Source of the DNA: Hymenobacter algoricola
GTDB lineage: Bacteria; Bacteroidota; Bacteroidia; Cytophagales; Hymenobacteraceae
Direction: 5' to 3'
DNA length: 64,000 nucleotides
Assembly (NCBI RefSeq): GCF_039539525.1
Contig: NZ_BAABDH010000003.1
Location: forward strand, 186,001-250,000
The position numbers and the translations under genes were made by a program. Shown in pieces: positions 27,816 through 37,700 of this stretch. Within the stretch, counting starts at the first letter, position 1; the number at the start of each line of letters is the position of its first letter. The notes beneath the pieces were generated by a model. The model searched no databases. It worked only from the letters and a program-made list of their open reading frames with translations, and was not told the DNA's origin.

Positions 27816-28778
27816 CTAGAGCTGTTTCGTAGCCCGCTCCAATCGGTCGTTTATTGATTTTCCCAGCCCCACATCAGGCATTCTTTCCGCGACGATCATA
27901 TCCAGCTTCAGCTTATCCAGCGCGTGCAGGGCGCCATACAACCCACTGGCCGCCTCTTTCAAATCGCCGGCTTCTGACAACACTATCTGGTGCTCCACAA
28001 ACGGCGCCTCGATTTTCTTACGGAACAGCAGCAAGCCGATTTTCTTATCGGCTTGGTGTACGATAAAGGCCCCGGGGTCGGCTTCCAGGTAAGTAGGCGT
28101 GGCGGGCGCGTAGTGCCGGGTGAGCATTCCCGGCGCATCGGGCGCGGTTTCCTTCTTGTTTTTAATGACAACGGGCCCTACTACCCGCTCTATTTCTTCC
28201 ACCGCAAGGGAGCCCAGCCGGTACAAAACGGGCTCATCGTCTTCGAAGCCGACGATGGTGGACTCAATGCCTCGTTCACAGTCGCCCCCGTCCAGCACCA
28301 TGGGCAGCATAGCGCCGAAGTACTCCTCTACGTGAGCCGCCTTGGTGGGGCTGATGCTGCCAAACGGGTTGGCGCTCGGGGCCGCCAGCGGGAAGCCTAC
28401 CTGTTCCAGCAGGGCCAGCACCAGCGGGTGGTTCGGCACCCGGACGGCCACCGTATCCTTGCCGGCCGTAATCAGGTCGGGAACGGTGGGCTGCTTTTTC
28501 AGCACCAGCGTGAGCGGGCCGGGCCAGAACGCTTCCGCCAGCCGCCACGCCTTTTCGGGCACGTACCGGGCCAACTCCTCCAGCTGCCGAATCGACGGAA
28601 TATGCACGATCAGGGGGTTGAACAGCGGCCGTTGCTTCAGCGCAAAGATCCTGGCGATGGCCGTGGGGCTGAAGATATTTCCGGCCAACCCGTACACGGT
28701 TTCGGTGGGAATGGCCACCAGCTCGTCGGCCTGCAACAGGCGGGCGGCTTTTGCCAGGTTTTTGAAAATACTCGTCAT
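27816..28778 (-). CDS. L-threonylcarbamoyladenylate synthase, Sua5/YrdC family
   Basis: 320 residues. The YrdC core (1-205) has the expected VAIPTETVYGLAG, LKQRPLFNPLIVH, FWPGPLTLVLKK, VAVRVPNHPL and PLAAPSANPFGSISPT segments. A Sua5 C-terminal domain follows (GMLTRHYAPATPTYLEA...IGLLLF...). It makes threonylcarbamoyl-AMP from threonine, bicarbonate and ATP for t6A37 in tRNA. It may be an extra copy, since it lies within the stretch bounded by duplicated cdaA ends; whether another copy exists cannot be seen here. TATATTTG at 28919-28926 could be its -7 box. Confidence 0.92.
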   Translation of the reverse strand: MTSIFKNLAKAARLLQADELVAIPTETVYGLAGNIFSPTAIARIFALKQRPLFNPLIVHIPSIRQLEELARYVPEKAWRLAEAFWPGPLTLVLKKQPTVPDLITAGKDTVAVRVPNHPLVLALLEQVGFPLAAPSANPFGSISPTKAAHVEEYFGAMLPMVLDGGDCERGIESTIVGFEDDEPVLYRLGSLAVEEIERVVGPVVIKNKKETAPDAPGMLTRHYAPATPTYLEADPGAFIVHQADKKIGLLLFRKKIEAPFVEHQIVLSEAGDLKEAASGLYGALHALDKLKLDMIVAERMPDVGLGKSINDRLERATKQL

Positions 28779-29065
28779 GAGGATGGGCCTACTGGGTGGG
28801 CCGGCAATTGGCCAATGGGGCCAGCTTGCGGCAGGCTATTTTTTTCGCGCGGCCGGCAAGGTATTTTCCGGACCCGATCGGCACAAAAGCGGGCCTGCCC
28901 CGGACGGCTTACGCGGCCCAAATATAGGCGCTACGCGGCCTTGGCCAGCTGTTTTGAAGGCCGAAACCACTTTGGAATGCCTTTGGAATCGGAATCTGCT
29001 TTAAAAACCCGCCGCCCCTGCTTGTTTCCAGCAGTGGCGGCGGTTACCCATCAGCTTTCAGAAAC

Positions 29066-29295
29066 GTTACGGCGTGTTCGTCGCCTGGCCCGCTATCGGC
29101 CTGACCGCGGTAAGCGACGCGGTGGTGCTGGTGGTGAGCGAGGAAACCGGCCAGATTTCGCTGGTCCGCGGCGGCGAGGTGTTCCGCAACCTCTCGTCGT
29201 CGGACCTGCGCACCCGCCTCACCGAGTTCCTGTTCGATCTGCCGCCCAAAGCCGCCAACGCCTCGGCCTCTACCGCCGTCGAAGTAGCAGCGTAG
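29066..29295 (+). pseudogene. Junction of a kbl 3' remnant and a duplicated cdaA 3' end
   Basis: 29095-29245 matches cdaA 26666-26816 at 148 of 151 positions and continues in frame to a TAG with a different tail. Directly before it, 29066-29090 repeats the very end of kbl: GTTACGGCGTGTTCGTC, also at 29523-29539, then CCTGGCC. So the ends of two convergent genes are fused head to tail here. The coding capacity (about 70 residues, no cyclase motifs, no start of its own) makes it a remnant. The upstream stretch 28779-29065 holds no gene apart from a possible promoter for the Sua5 gene and a weak GC hairpin near 29010-29050. Confidence 0.85.
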
Positions 29296-29382
29296 AGTAC
29301 CAGCCCTGGCTGGACCTCTCTTTCGTCGGCCATCTGGCGTAGGCGGAGCGTAGCACCTGCTTCCGGTAGCGCACCAGCATCA

Positions 29383-29434
29383 CTACAGGTAAAAAGCCTT
29401 TCCCGCCGCACGGAGAAAGGCTTTTTACCTGTAG
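29383..29434. terminator. Bidirectional terminator between the cdaA remnant and kbl
   Basis: Perfect 20-bp arms (CTACAGGTAAAAAGCCTTTC and its complement) with A5/T5 tracts. Confidence 0.9.
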
Positions 29435-29460
29435 CGGCGTTTGCAGAGACGAAGAGGCAG

Positions 29461-29494
29461 GTCCTTCGTTGCGCTCTGCTCCACTCAGGATGAC
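29461..29494. repeat. Dispersed repeat of the GTCATCCTGAG...AAGGAC type
   Basis: GTCCTTCGTTGCGCTCTGCT...CAGGATGAC reads on the minus strand as the GTCATCCTGAG-type intergenic repeat common in Bacteroidota. It lies just before the kbl stop. Confidence 0.5.
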
Positions 29495-29523
29495 AGACGA
29501 TTTATAGACGTACCGGCTCTCGG

Positions 29524-30771
29524 TTACGGCGTGTTCGTCACCACCTGGCCGGCCTCGGGCTGCTGGGCCGAGCGGTCCTTGAGTGTGCCCAGCTCCTGCC
29601 CGACTTCGATGAAGGCAGCAATGGCCTTATCCAGATGCGCGCGGGTGTGGGCGGCGCTGAGCTGCACCCGGATGCGGGCCTGGCCCTTGGGCACCACGGG
29701 GAAGTAGAAGCCGACCACGTAGATGCCTTTTTCCAGCATGCGGGCCGCAAATTCCTGGCTCAGCTTGGCGTCGTACAGCATCACGGGCACGATGGGGTGC
29801 TCCCCGGGCTTGATGTCGAAGCCGGCGGCCGTCATCTTCTGGCGGAAGTATGTAGTATTTTCTTCCAGCCGGTCGCGCAGCTCGGTGCTTTCCGTGAGCA
29901 GCTCCAGCACCCGGATGCTGGCGCCCACTATTGCCGGCGCGAGGGTGTTGGAGAACAAGTAGGGGCGGCTGCGCTGGCGCAGCATGTCGATGATTTCCTT
30001 GCGGCCGGAGGTGAAGCCGCCCATGGCCCCGCCCAGGGCTTTGCCCAGCGTGCCGGTGATGATGTCGACGCGGCCCATGGCGTTGCGGTACTCGTGGGTG
30101 CCGCGGCCGGTTTTGCCCAGAAAGCCCGTGCTGTGGCACTCGTCGATCATGACCAGGGCCTGGTACTTATCGGCCAGGTCGCAGATTTTGTCGAGCCGGG
30201 CGATGGTGCCGTCCATGCTGAATGAGCCGTCCGTCACGATGATGCGGTGGCGGGTGCCTTTGGCCACGGCATCCTGGAGCTGGACTTCCAGGTCGGCCAT
30301 GTCGTTGTGGGCGTAGCGGTAGCGCTGGGCCTTGCACAGGCGCACGCCGTCGATGATGGAGGCGTGGTTCAGGGCATCACTGATGATGGCGTCCTGCTCG
30401 TTGAACAAAGGCTCGAACACCCCGCCGTTGGCGTCGAAGGCCGCGGCGTAGAGAATGGTATCCTCGGTACCCAGAAACTCGGCCAGCCGGGCTTCCAGCT
30501 CCTTGTGAATATCCTGGGTGCCGCAGATAAAGCGCACCGACGACAGGCCGTAGCCGTGGGTGTCGATGGCGTCCTTGGCGGCCTTGATGACCTCGGGGTG
30601 CGACGACAAACCCAGGTAGTTGTTGGCGCAGAAGTTGAGCACCTCCCCCGCTTCCCGGGTTTCGATTTCGGCGCCCTGGGCCGAGGTAATCACGCGTTCC
30701 TGCTTGTAGAGGCCGTTGTCTTTGATTTCCTGAAGCTGGTGCCGCAGGTCGGGCTGAAGGGTGGTGTACAT
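29524..30771 (-). CDS. kbl: Glycine C-acetyltransferase (2-amino-3-ketobutyrate CoA ligase)
   Basis: 415 residues from ATG 30771 (MYTTLQPDLRHQLQEI). An alpha-oxoamine synthase with PLP-fold landmarks NFCANNYLGLSSHPE, GTQDIHKELEARLAEFLG, VMIDECHSTGF and the PLP lysine in ITGTLGKALGGAMGGF. It splits 2-amino-3-oxobutyrate with CoA into glycine and acetyl-CoA. The divergent neighbour is the threonine dehydrogenase that makes its substrate, so together they degrade threonine. The last ten codons extend beyond most homologues (QPEAGQVVTNTP). TACCTTTG at 30815-30822 is its promoter box. Confidence 0.96.
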   Translation of the reverse strand: MYTTLQPDLRHQLQEIKDNGLYKQERVITSAQGAEIETREAGEVLNFCANNYLGLSSHPEVIKAAKDAIDTHGYGLSSVRFICGTQDIHKELEARLAEFLGTEDTILYAAAFDANGGVFEPLFNEQDAIISDALNHASIIDGVRLCKAQRYRYAHNDMADLEVQLQDAVAKGTRHRIIVTDGSFSMDGTIARLDKICDLADKYQALVMIDECHSTGFLGKTGRGTHEYRNAMGRVDIITGTLGKALGGAMGGFTSGRKEIIDMLRQRSRPYLFSNTLAPAIVGASIRVLELLTESTELRDRLEENTTYFRQKMTAAGFDIKPGEHPIVPVMLYDAKLSQEFAARMLEKGIYVVGFYFPVVPKGQARIRVQLSAAHTRAHLDKAIAAFIEVGQELGTLKDRSAQQPEAGQVVTNTP

Positions 30772-30814
30772 AGGCTGACGGGGTGAGGTTGGTAAACTGG
30801 TGAGCGGGAGACGA

Positions 30815-30822
30815 CAAAGGTA
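30815..30822 (-). promoter_or_regulatory. -7 promoter box for kbl
   Basis: TACCTTTG on the minus strand, 43 nt before the kbl ATG. Confidence 0.5.
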
Positions 30823-30915
30823 ATCGTCTGCGCCGTCTCTGCCGATGTCTTGCGGCCAAGCTACCCTACGGGCGGCGGGCCAGAAAGCAATGCCACCCAA
30901 AGCGGAGCGGGCCCG

Positions 30916-30923
30916 TATCTTTG
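30916..30923 (+). promoter_or_regulatory. -7 promoter box for threonine dehydrogenase
   Basis: TATCTTTG, 36 nt before ATG 30960, back to back with the kbl promoter. Confidence 0.5.
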
Positions 30924-30959
30924 CACTCCTTCCCCACCCGTTTCCCCAATTCCTCCCGA

Positions 30960-31961
30960 ATGAGCACATCCAGCACTTCCGCCGCCACCCCCGGCGACAC
31001 CATTCTCGTTATCGGCGCCGGCGGCCAGCTGGGCCTGGAGCTGACCCAGGAGCTGCGCCAGCGCTACGGCGCCTCGAACGTGGTAGCCGCCGACGTGCGG
31101 GCGCCCAAAGATGCCGAAACGGCCCAGTCCGGCCCCTTCGAGCTGCTCGATGTGCTCGACAAAAACCGCCTGGAGGAAGTGATGCGCCGCTACCAGCCCA
31201 AGCAGGTCTACCACCTGGCGGCGCTGCTGTCGGCCACGGCGGAGAAAAACCCCAAGTTCGGCTGGCAGCTCAATATGGACGGCTTGTTCAACGTGCTCGA
31301 CGCCTCCGTGGACTTGGGCGTACAAAAGGTGTACTGGCCCAGCAGCATTGCCGTGTTCGGGCCCGATACGCCCCGGGAAAATACGCCCCAGCTTACCATC
31401 ATGAACCCCAACACGGTGTACGGCATCAGCAAGCTGGCCGGGGAGCAGTGGTGCGAGTGGTACTTCCGCAAGCACGGCCTCGATATCCGCAGCCTGCGCT
31501 ACCCCGGCCTGATCGGCTACAAGAGCCTGCCCGGCGGCGGCACCACCGACTATGCCGTCGACATCTACCACAAAGCCGTGGCCGGCCAGCCCTACGAGTG
31601 CTTCCTGAGCGAAGACACGTATCTGCCCATGATGTACATGCCCGATGCGCTGAAGGCCACCCTGGATCTGATGCACGCCCCGGCCGGGCAGATCAACATC
31701 CGCAGCTCCTACAACCTGGGGGCCATGAGCTTCAGCCCGAAGGAAATTACGGCCAGCATCCAGCGCCATGTTCCTGATTTCAAGGTCAGCTACCAGCCCG
31801 ACTCCCGCCAGCAGATTGCCGACTCCTGGCCCGCCAGCATCGACGACAGCCGGGCCCGCCAGGACTGGGGCTGGCAGCCCGATTTCGACCTGGACAAGAT
31901 GACCGGCGACATGCTGCTGCATTTGAAGCAGATGCAGGCCGAACCGACGGCAGCCCACTAG
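30960..31961 (+). CDS. L-threonine 3-dehydrogenase, short-chain/epimerase type
   Basis: 333 residues from ATG 30960. NAD-binding VIGAGGQLGLELTQEL, the catalytic YxxxK in VYGISKLAGE, and the serine of SSIAVFGP give the extended SDR fold. MMYMPDALKATLDLM and the IRSSYNLGAMSFSPKEI region match the SDR-type threonine dehydrogenases known from Bacteroidota. It oxidises threonine to 2-amino-3-oxobutyrate, which kbl uses. This enzyme is unrelated to the zinc-dependent Tdh of E. coli, so I give no symbol. The pairing with kbl makes the assignment firm. Confidence 0.93.
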   Translation: MSTSSTSAATPGDTILVIGAGGQLGLELTQELRQRYGASNVVAADVRAPKDAETAQSGPFELLDVLDKNRLEEVMRRYQPKQVYHLAALLSATAEKNPKFGWQLNMDGLFNVLDASVDLGVQKVYWPSSIAVFGPDTPRENTPQLTIMNPNTVYGISKLAGEQWCEWYFRKHGLDIRSLRYPGLIGYKSLPGGGTTDYAVDIYHKAVAGQPYECFLSEDTYLPMMYMPDALKATLDLMHAPAGQINIRSSYNLGAMSFSPKEITASIQRHVPDFKVSYQPDSRQQIADSWPASIDDSRARQDWGWQPDFDLDKMTGDMLLHLKQMQAEPTAAH

Positions 31962-32000
31962 CCGTCGGGGCGAGGCCCGAAGCAATGACCCGTAAAGCAT

Positions 32001-32729
32001 ATGATTGTAAACCTGACCAAGGCCGGCTGGCAGATCATCTACCAGCAGGCCCACGCGCTGCTGGCGGCCCAGCTGGCCTGGCACTGGCAGCCCTTCGGCC
32101 CCTCCGACCGCTGGGTGAGCACCCTGGCCGCCATTGCCCAGCACGATGATGAGCAGCCCACCTGGAACGGCCACTACGGCCTGACGCCCGCCGGCGCCCC
32201 CGCCGATTTTACGCTGCAGGAATTCTCGCTGGAGCAGGCCCGGGGCGTGATGAAGGCGGCGCGCTTCCAGGGCCGGTGGCGCAGCCTGCTCACCAGCATG
32301 CACCTGAGCACGCTGTATGAGCCCCTGCGCGGCCAGCAGCCCACCACCGACGCCTTTCTGGATGAGCAGCTAACCCAGCAGCAAACCTGGCGGCGGCAGC
32401 TGAAAGTCAGCCAGAAGGAAGCCCGCCAGGCCTACGACCTGATGCACTGGTGCGACCGGCTCAGCCTGATTCTGTGCCGCCAGGAGCTGCCCGAAATGAG
32501 CCGGTCCCTGGAAATCTATACCGGCACCGACGGCCGCCGCTACGACGTGCTGCGCCCCGCCGCCGACGGCCCGGTAACCGTGACGCCCTGGCCCTTCCGC
32601 GAAAAGCAATTCGCAGTGAGCATAGAAGTTAGCACGTTGAGCCAGCTGCAGTTCAAGCACGACGCGGAGCTGGCCGCGGCCCTGCGCGACGCCCCCATCA
32701 GTACGCTGACCTGGAAGTTCAGCCAATAA
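32001..32729 (+). CDS. DUF3891 family protein
   Basis: 242 residues. Recognised from the start (QIIYQQAHALLAAQLAWHW), the AQHDDEQPTWNGHYGLTPAGAPADF block with its HDD motif, and the LMHWCDRLSLILCRQELPE helix. The histidines and aspartates suggest an HD-like metal site, but no activity is known. Cytoplasmic. It begins 39 nt after the threonine dehydrogenase and may be cotranscribed with it. Confidence 0.85.
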   Translation: MIVNLTKAGWQIIYQQAHALLAAQLAWHWQPFGPSDRWVSTLAAIAQHDDEQPTWNGHYGLTPAGAPADFTLQEFSLEQARGVMKAARFQGRWRSLLTSMHLSTLYEPLRGQQPTTDAFLDEQLTQQQTWRRQLKVSQKEARQAYDLMHWCDRLSLILCRQELPEMSRSLEIYTGTDGRRYDVLRPAADGPVTVTPWPFREKQFAVSIEVSTLSQLQFKHDAELAAALRDAPISTLTWKFSQ

Positions 32730-32749
32730 CCAAGTCTGATCAGCTGGCG

Positions 32750-33565
32750 CTACTTCAGCTTTTCTACCGGGGTAGAGCTTTGCATCAGGCCGGTGGGTAC
32801 GGTGCTGACGACGGCAATATGGTCGAGGCGGCGGCTGTCTTTGCCGTCGGCGCGGTCGGCCGACAGCTGGATGGGACCGTAGGGACGGTACTCGGCCCAG
32901 CGGCGGCGGAAGGCGGGCTGGGCGTCGGTAGCCTTGGGGAAGTAGGCCCACTCCTCAACGAGGTTGGTGGCGGGGTTTACCAGCAGCTCGTACTTGTTGT
33001 CGGGCGTTACGCCCACATTCTTAAACGTCATGTTCAGCACCTCGGCGCTGGTGCCGTCCATCAGCTTGCCCGGCCCTTTCGAGGTCAGCGTCACGCCCGA
33101 GTCTTTAAGTTTGAAGGGCATCACCAGCCACCAGGAGTTGTTGACCCAGGTCGGGTACATCCGGTCGAGCAGCTTCTGGCCTTCCTCGGTGGCGCTGATG
33201 TCCTGCCCGGCCTTGTAGGCCTTCCCCTGTTTGGTGTTCAGGTTGTAGTTGGCCACCAGGTCGCCCTTCTGCCAGTGAAAGTCGCCGGTGTACTTGTCCC
33301 AGATCTGGTACTGGTCGCCGAAGAAGTCCCAGCCGATGAAGTGGGCGCTCTGCCAGGCTTCGTAGCCACCCATCTGCGCCATGATGCGGTCGGCCAGCGC
33401 CTGGGCTTTGGCGTCGGAGCCGGCCTGGTCGAAGCCGCTGCCGGCCGGGTAGGCTTTCACCTTGGCCGGGCGAAACGCGGCCGTTTGGGCCGAAGCCGGA
33501 GCCGCCAGGAGCAGGGCCGCGGCCAGCGAGCCCGCGGAAAGGAAACGGAAGACGCGATTTTTCAT
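32750..33565 (-). CDS. Secreted protein of unknown function
   Basis: 271 residues from ATG 33565, with signal peptide MKNRVFRFLSAGSLAAALLL cleaved near ASA-QT. The mature protein has many tryptophans and aromatic pairs (HFIGWDFFGDQYQIWDKYTGDFHWQKGD, NNSWWLVMPFKLKDSGVTL, EEWAYFPKATDAQP), a pattern like periplasmic LolA/LolB-type half-barrels. Similar Bacteroidota proteins carry a DUF number (possibly DUF6503) that I cannot confirm. The gene converges on the DUF3891 gene with only 20 nt between. Confidence 0.7.
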   Translation of the reverse strand: MKNRVFRFLSAGSLAAALLLAAPASAQTAAFRPAKVKAYPAGSGFDQAGSDAKAQALADRIMAQMGGYEAWQSAHFIGWDFFGDQYQIWDKYTGDFHWQKGDLVANYNLNTKQGKAYKAGQDISATEEGQKLLDRMYPTWVNNSWWLVMPFKLKDSGVTLTSKGPGKLMDGTSAEVLNMTFKNVGVTPDNKYELLVNPATNLVEEWAYFPKATDAQPAFRRRWAEYRPYGPIQLSADRADGKDSRRLDHIAVVSTVPTGLMQSSTPVEKLK

Positions 33566-33725
33566 AGAGCGGAAAGCTAAGCAATGGACCAGAAGGCGGG
33601 CCGGCAGCACCAGCAGCGCCCGGCCCGGCGTGTACGCAATTTACGGGGTCGACGCCAGGTTTTTGCCAACGCCCTGCGCACCCGGCCCGTACTAGCTGCT
33701 GACACCTCACCTGACCCTCTGCCGC

Positions 33726-34694
33726 ATGGCCACCCATTACTCCTTTGGCAACGTTATCGATATTCTGAAAACCACCGCCGGTGAGTTTATGAAGAACAAC
33801 TCGCTGCGGCACGCGGCGGCGCTGTCCTACTACACCATTTTCTCGCTGCCGCCCCTGCTGATTATCGTCATTGCCGTGGCGGGCTCGCTGTTCGGGTCCG
33901 AAGCCATTACGGGCGAAGTCTACGCCCAGATGAAGGGCCTCGTCGGCGCCGAATCGGCCAAGTTCATTCAGGACAGCATCAACGACTTCAACCAGAAGGA
34001 GCGCAGCGGCATGGCGGCCGTCATCGGCATCGGCACCCTGATTTTTGCCGCTACCACGTTCTTCGTTACCCTGCAGGAAAGCATCAACGACATCTGGAAC
34101 CTGAAGGTGAAGCCCCGCAATGGCCTGTGGCAGTTTATTCACGACCGGTTTCTGTCGTTTGGCCTGATTCTGAGCGTGGCGCTGCTGCTGCTGATTTCCT
34201 TCGTCATCAGCGCCGTGCTGTCGGCTTTCACCGACTACCTGCAGCGGCTGCTGCCCGAAGTCACCATCATCTTTATCCACGTCATCGACTTCAGCCTGTC
34301 GCTGATTATCACCTCCCTGCTCTTCGCCCTGATTTACCGCTTTCTGCCCGACGCCATCATCCGCTGGCGCGACGTGGGCGTGGGCGCCTTTCTGACGGCC
34401 CTGCTGTTTATGCTGGGCAAATACCTCATTGCCGCCTACATTGCCTACGCTGATCCGGGCTCCGCCTTCGGGGCCGCCGGCTCGGCCATCGTGCTGCTGG
34501 TCTGGATCAACTACTCGTCGCTCATCATTTTCTTCGGGGCCGAGTTCACCCAGGAGTTTGCCGATGCCTACGGGCAGCGCGTGCAGCCCAAAGCGCACGC
34601 CGTGCGCATCGAAACCCGCGAGATTCCCGAAGGCGAAAGCCGGGAAGAAATTACCACCGGCCGCCCCCGCTCCACGGGCCGCTTCAAAAAGTAA
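33726..34694 (+). CDS. YihY/virulence factor BrkB family membrane protein
   Basis: 322 residues with six membrane helices. Diagnostic segments are NSLRHAAALSYYTIFSLPPLLIIVIAVAG, TTFFVTLQESINDIWNLK, RFLSFGLILSVALLLLISFVIS and the final FGAAGSAIVLLVWINYSSLIIFFGAEF. The family is misnamed ribonuclease BN in older records. Its role is unknown, perhaps transport. It converges on the LanB gene with 7 nt between stops. Confidence 0.93.
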   Translation: MATHYSFGNVIDILKTTAGEFMKNNSLRHAAALSYYTIFSLPPLLIIVIAVAGSLFGSEAITGEVYAQMKGLVGAESAKFIQDSINDFNQKERSGMAAVIGIGTLIFAATTFFVTLQESINDIWNLKVKPRNGLWQFIHDRFLSFGLILSVALLLLISFVISAVLSAFTDYLQRLLPEVTIIFIHVIDFSLSLIITSLLFALIYRFLPDAIIRWRDVGVGAFLTALLFMLGKYLIAAYIAYADPGSAFGAAGSAIVLLVWINYSSLIIFFGAEFTQEFADAYGQRVQPKAHAVRIETREIPEGESREEITTGRPRSTGRFKK

Positions 34695-34701
34695 GGGCCG
34701 G

Positions 34702-37700
34702 TTATTCGCACACGGCAGCCTTCGCGCCGGTGCGCGACCGGGCCTGCAGCGAATGGTAGTGCTTGGCCAGGCAGTGGTACACAATCAGCTCGTAGGCCCG
34801 CTGCTTGGACGGAAACACCCGGTTCGTGAGCATGTGCACCAGGCTGCTCAGCACGTTGGCCAGCTGCCGGGGCTCGGTCAGGCCGCGCTGCAAGTCGCGC
34901 AGCGTGGCCTGCTGCTGCTCGTCGTAAGGCCCGGCGGCCAGCGGGGCCTGCATGGTTTCGCTGAACGCCAGCTCGAGCATGGGCCGGTACTGCCGGTATT
35001 TGTCGTTGAGCTGCCGCCGCAGGTTGCTGTCGCCCTTGAAGTCCTTGAAAAAGCCTTCCTGCATGGTTTCGAGCAGGGCGTGGCGCTCGGTTAGCGGCAG
35101 CTCAAGCATGGTCAGCAGCCGCTCAATCTTGGCCGTGGCAAAGCAGAAGCTGTCGTTTTCCTGGAATACGGCGCTGGTCTGGCTCAGGAAGTGCAGGGTA
35201 GAAAGGCTGTCGTAGTGAAACAGTGTCTCGCACAGGCCGATCTGCTGGTAGCCGTAGCGCTCCAGCTCCCGCTGGTAGGTATCGGTCTGGATGCGGTGGA
35301 CGCTGCCGGCGCGCACGTGCTCCTGCAGGCTTTGCTCCAGCTCCTGAATGACGATGCGGTAAAATCCCAGGTGGGCGTTGCCGCGAAACCGCAGCCGCAG
35401 GTGGGGGTCACTGTCGCGGTAGCGCACGAAGAAGAACTGCTCGATGACCTTGCGCGCCAGCAGGCTCTGCACCACGGGGTACAGCGTCTGGGCCAGCAGG
35501 GCGTCGGAGGTTTTCTCCCCGGTGTAGACCTTGAAGTACAGCCACTCGCTGCCGACCGAAAAGCGACGCGGGGGCAGGTCCGGCAGGTTCTTGGCCAGGC
35601 CGGCAATGACCGGCGCCTCCGGGTTGTAAAAAGGCAGCACCAGCTCATTGGCAAACGTGTGGCGCGGACCGTGGCCCGGCCCGCTGTCGGGCTTCTGCAG
35701 CACCTCGTACAGCCGCAGGGTGCGGACTTTGCGCAGCTGCTGCTGGAGCAGGCGCAGCGAATCCGGCACGTGCAGGGACAGGCAGAGCTCATTGTCGCCG
35801 ACGGCCAGAATGAACTGCTCCGGAACGCCGCGGCGGGTGAGCATGGTGGCCAGGCGCATCAGGTTTTCCGGCTCTACTTCCTCGGCCTGCAGCAGCCAGG
35901 TGGCCCGGCTCAGGATGATGTTGCGGTAGCGTACCCGGGGCAGATAGGCCTGCTCGGCCAGCACCGTCCAGTTCCAGTATACGTTCAGCTGGTTGGCCTG
36001 CTGCTGCAGGTCGCACAGGAAGCGGTAGATTGGCAGGCCCTGCTGGAAGTTGTGGGCGTTGGAGAGGCGCGGAATCACCCGCTTACCGAGCCGCTTGGAG
36101 CGCAGAATAATCTGGCCCTGCCGGATCGACACGAACAGGTCGGCCAGCGGAATCTGCCGGTCGACGGGCACCGAGGCGCGGCCCATGTACGGTATTTCGT
36201 AGGTGTAGAGCGTGGGCCGGGTCACCACGTTGCCTACCCGCGACTCGGGGAAGTGCACGATTTCGGCAAACACCACGTCGGGGTGGTGGGCTTCGGTCCG
36301 GCGCACGCACTCGGCCACGCCGGCTGCCAGCTGCTCGTCGCCGGCGCAGAAGCGGCCCAGCAGCTGAATGGCCGACGGACCCTTGCAGGCCAGCAGGTTG
36401 AACTGGTATTCGTGCTGCTCCAGGGCCCGGGCCGACGGCGTGAGCAGGTTGCCGAACACGTAAAACGTTTCGGGCAGGGTGGCCGGCTCGGTGCGCTGCT
36501 GCCCGATGTGGGCCAGGTCGGCATCGGTCAGCTCAATCTCGTCGCGGTTTTCGCGCAGGGCCTGCGAGTATTTTTGCAGCACCAGGGCCTGCCACCAGTC
36601 CCAGACCGGGCGCTGCTGGGGCCGGTCCATGGTGGGCAGCGACAGGTCATCGACCATCGGGGCGTAGCCCACGCCCAGCGGGGAGCTGCTGCCGTAGCCG
36701 ATGCCGTATTCCTGATCCAGGGCCAACGCCAGGGCCACTTCCTCGTCTTCGTAGCGGGTATGAAAGCGGTGCTTGAAGTCGTCCAGGTCGGCGTGGCGGC
36801 TGGGCTGGTTGAGCACAAACAGCTTCTGCAGCTGCTCCTGCAGCTCCTGCATCAGCGCCCGGCCCAGCTGCGGGGCCGCTTCGGGGTAAAAGGCATCAAC
36901 CTGCAGCGGCTCGGTGGCGGGCAGCGGAATCTGCCGCTCGCTCAGCCACTGCTTCACCTGCTCCCCCACCAGGGCCACGTCCGGGTTGGTGGTCACCAGC
37001 GTGTGCAGGCGCTGCACCTGGGCTACTACTTCTTCGGTACCGGCAAGCTCGGCCAGCTGCCCGATCAGGGTGGGCAGGTATTCCGGCCCGATAACGGTGG
37101 GCTCCAGCGCGGAGCGCAGCAGGCCATCGGCCAGCAGCTCGTCGAGGTAGGGCTCGGCTTCTTCGGCCGCAATGTCGTGGTCGGCGAAGTACTGCAGCAA
37201 GGCTGGCAGGGTGGTGCCGGGACGGGCCTGGGCCAGTACGCCGAGCAGAAACTCGTCGGCCTCAACGGCGCTCAGAAAGTAGCGGCGGTGCTGGGCATCG
37301 CGCTGCTGCTCCACGTAGCGCAGCTTGTCGCCCACGGCGTACAGAGACGAGTTGGCCAGCAGCGTCACCTGGGTCCGGATCAGGGGCAGCGTCAGCAGCC
37401 ATTCCTGTATTCCGTGCAGGTATTCGGCATCGAGCCGGGTGTGGCAGTGCGGGGCCACCGGCTTGGCGGCGCCCAGCCGCGACGCGGCCCCGTAGTGGCC
37501 GGCCGTGCAGCCGGCCAGCAGCCCGTAGGGGGTGCTGCGGCTGCTCATCCGGATGGCGTACTTGTGCAGGGTATCGAGCAGGCGTGCTTCCTCGCTGATG
37601 GTTTCCCCCGCCAGCCACTGGCACAGCCGCTCGTGCAGAAACGAGGACGTGACGTAGATAGCCTGCCGGGAGGCCGCGTCGCTGTACCACTCGCGCATCA

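Noticed and set aside
29074..29295. Functional small protein from the cdaA-like fragment
   Set aside because: It lacks the cyclase motifs and is explained as a duplicated 3' end.
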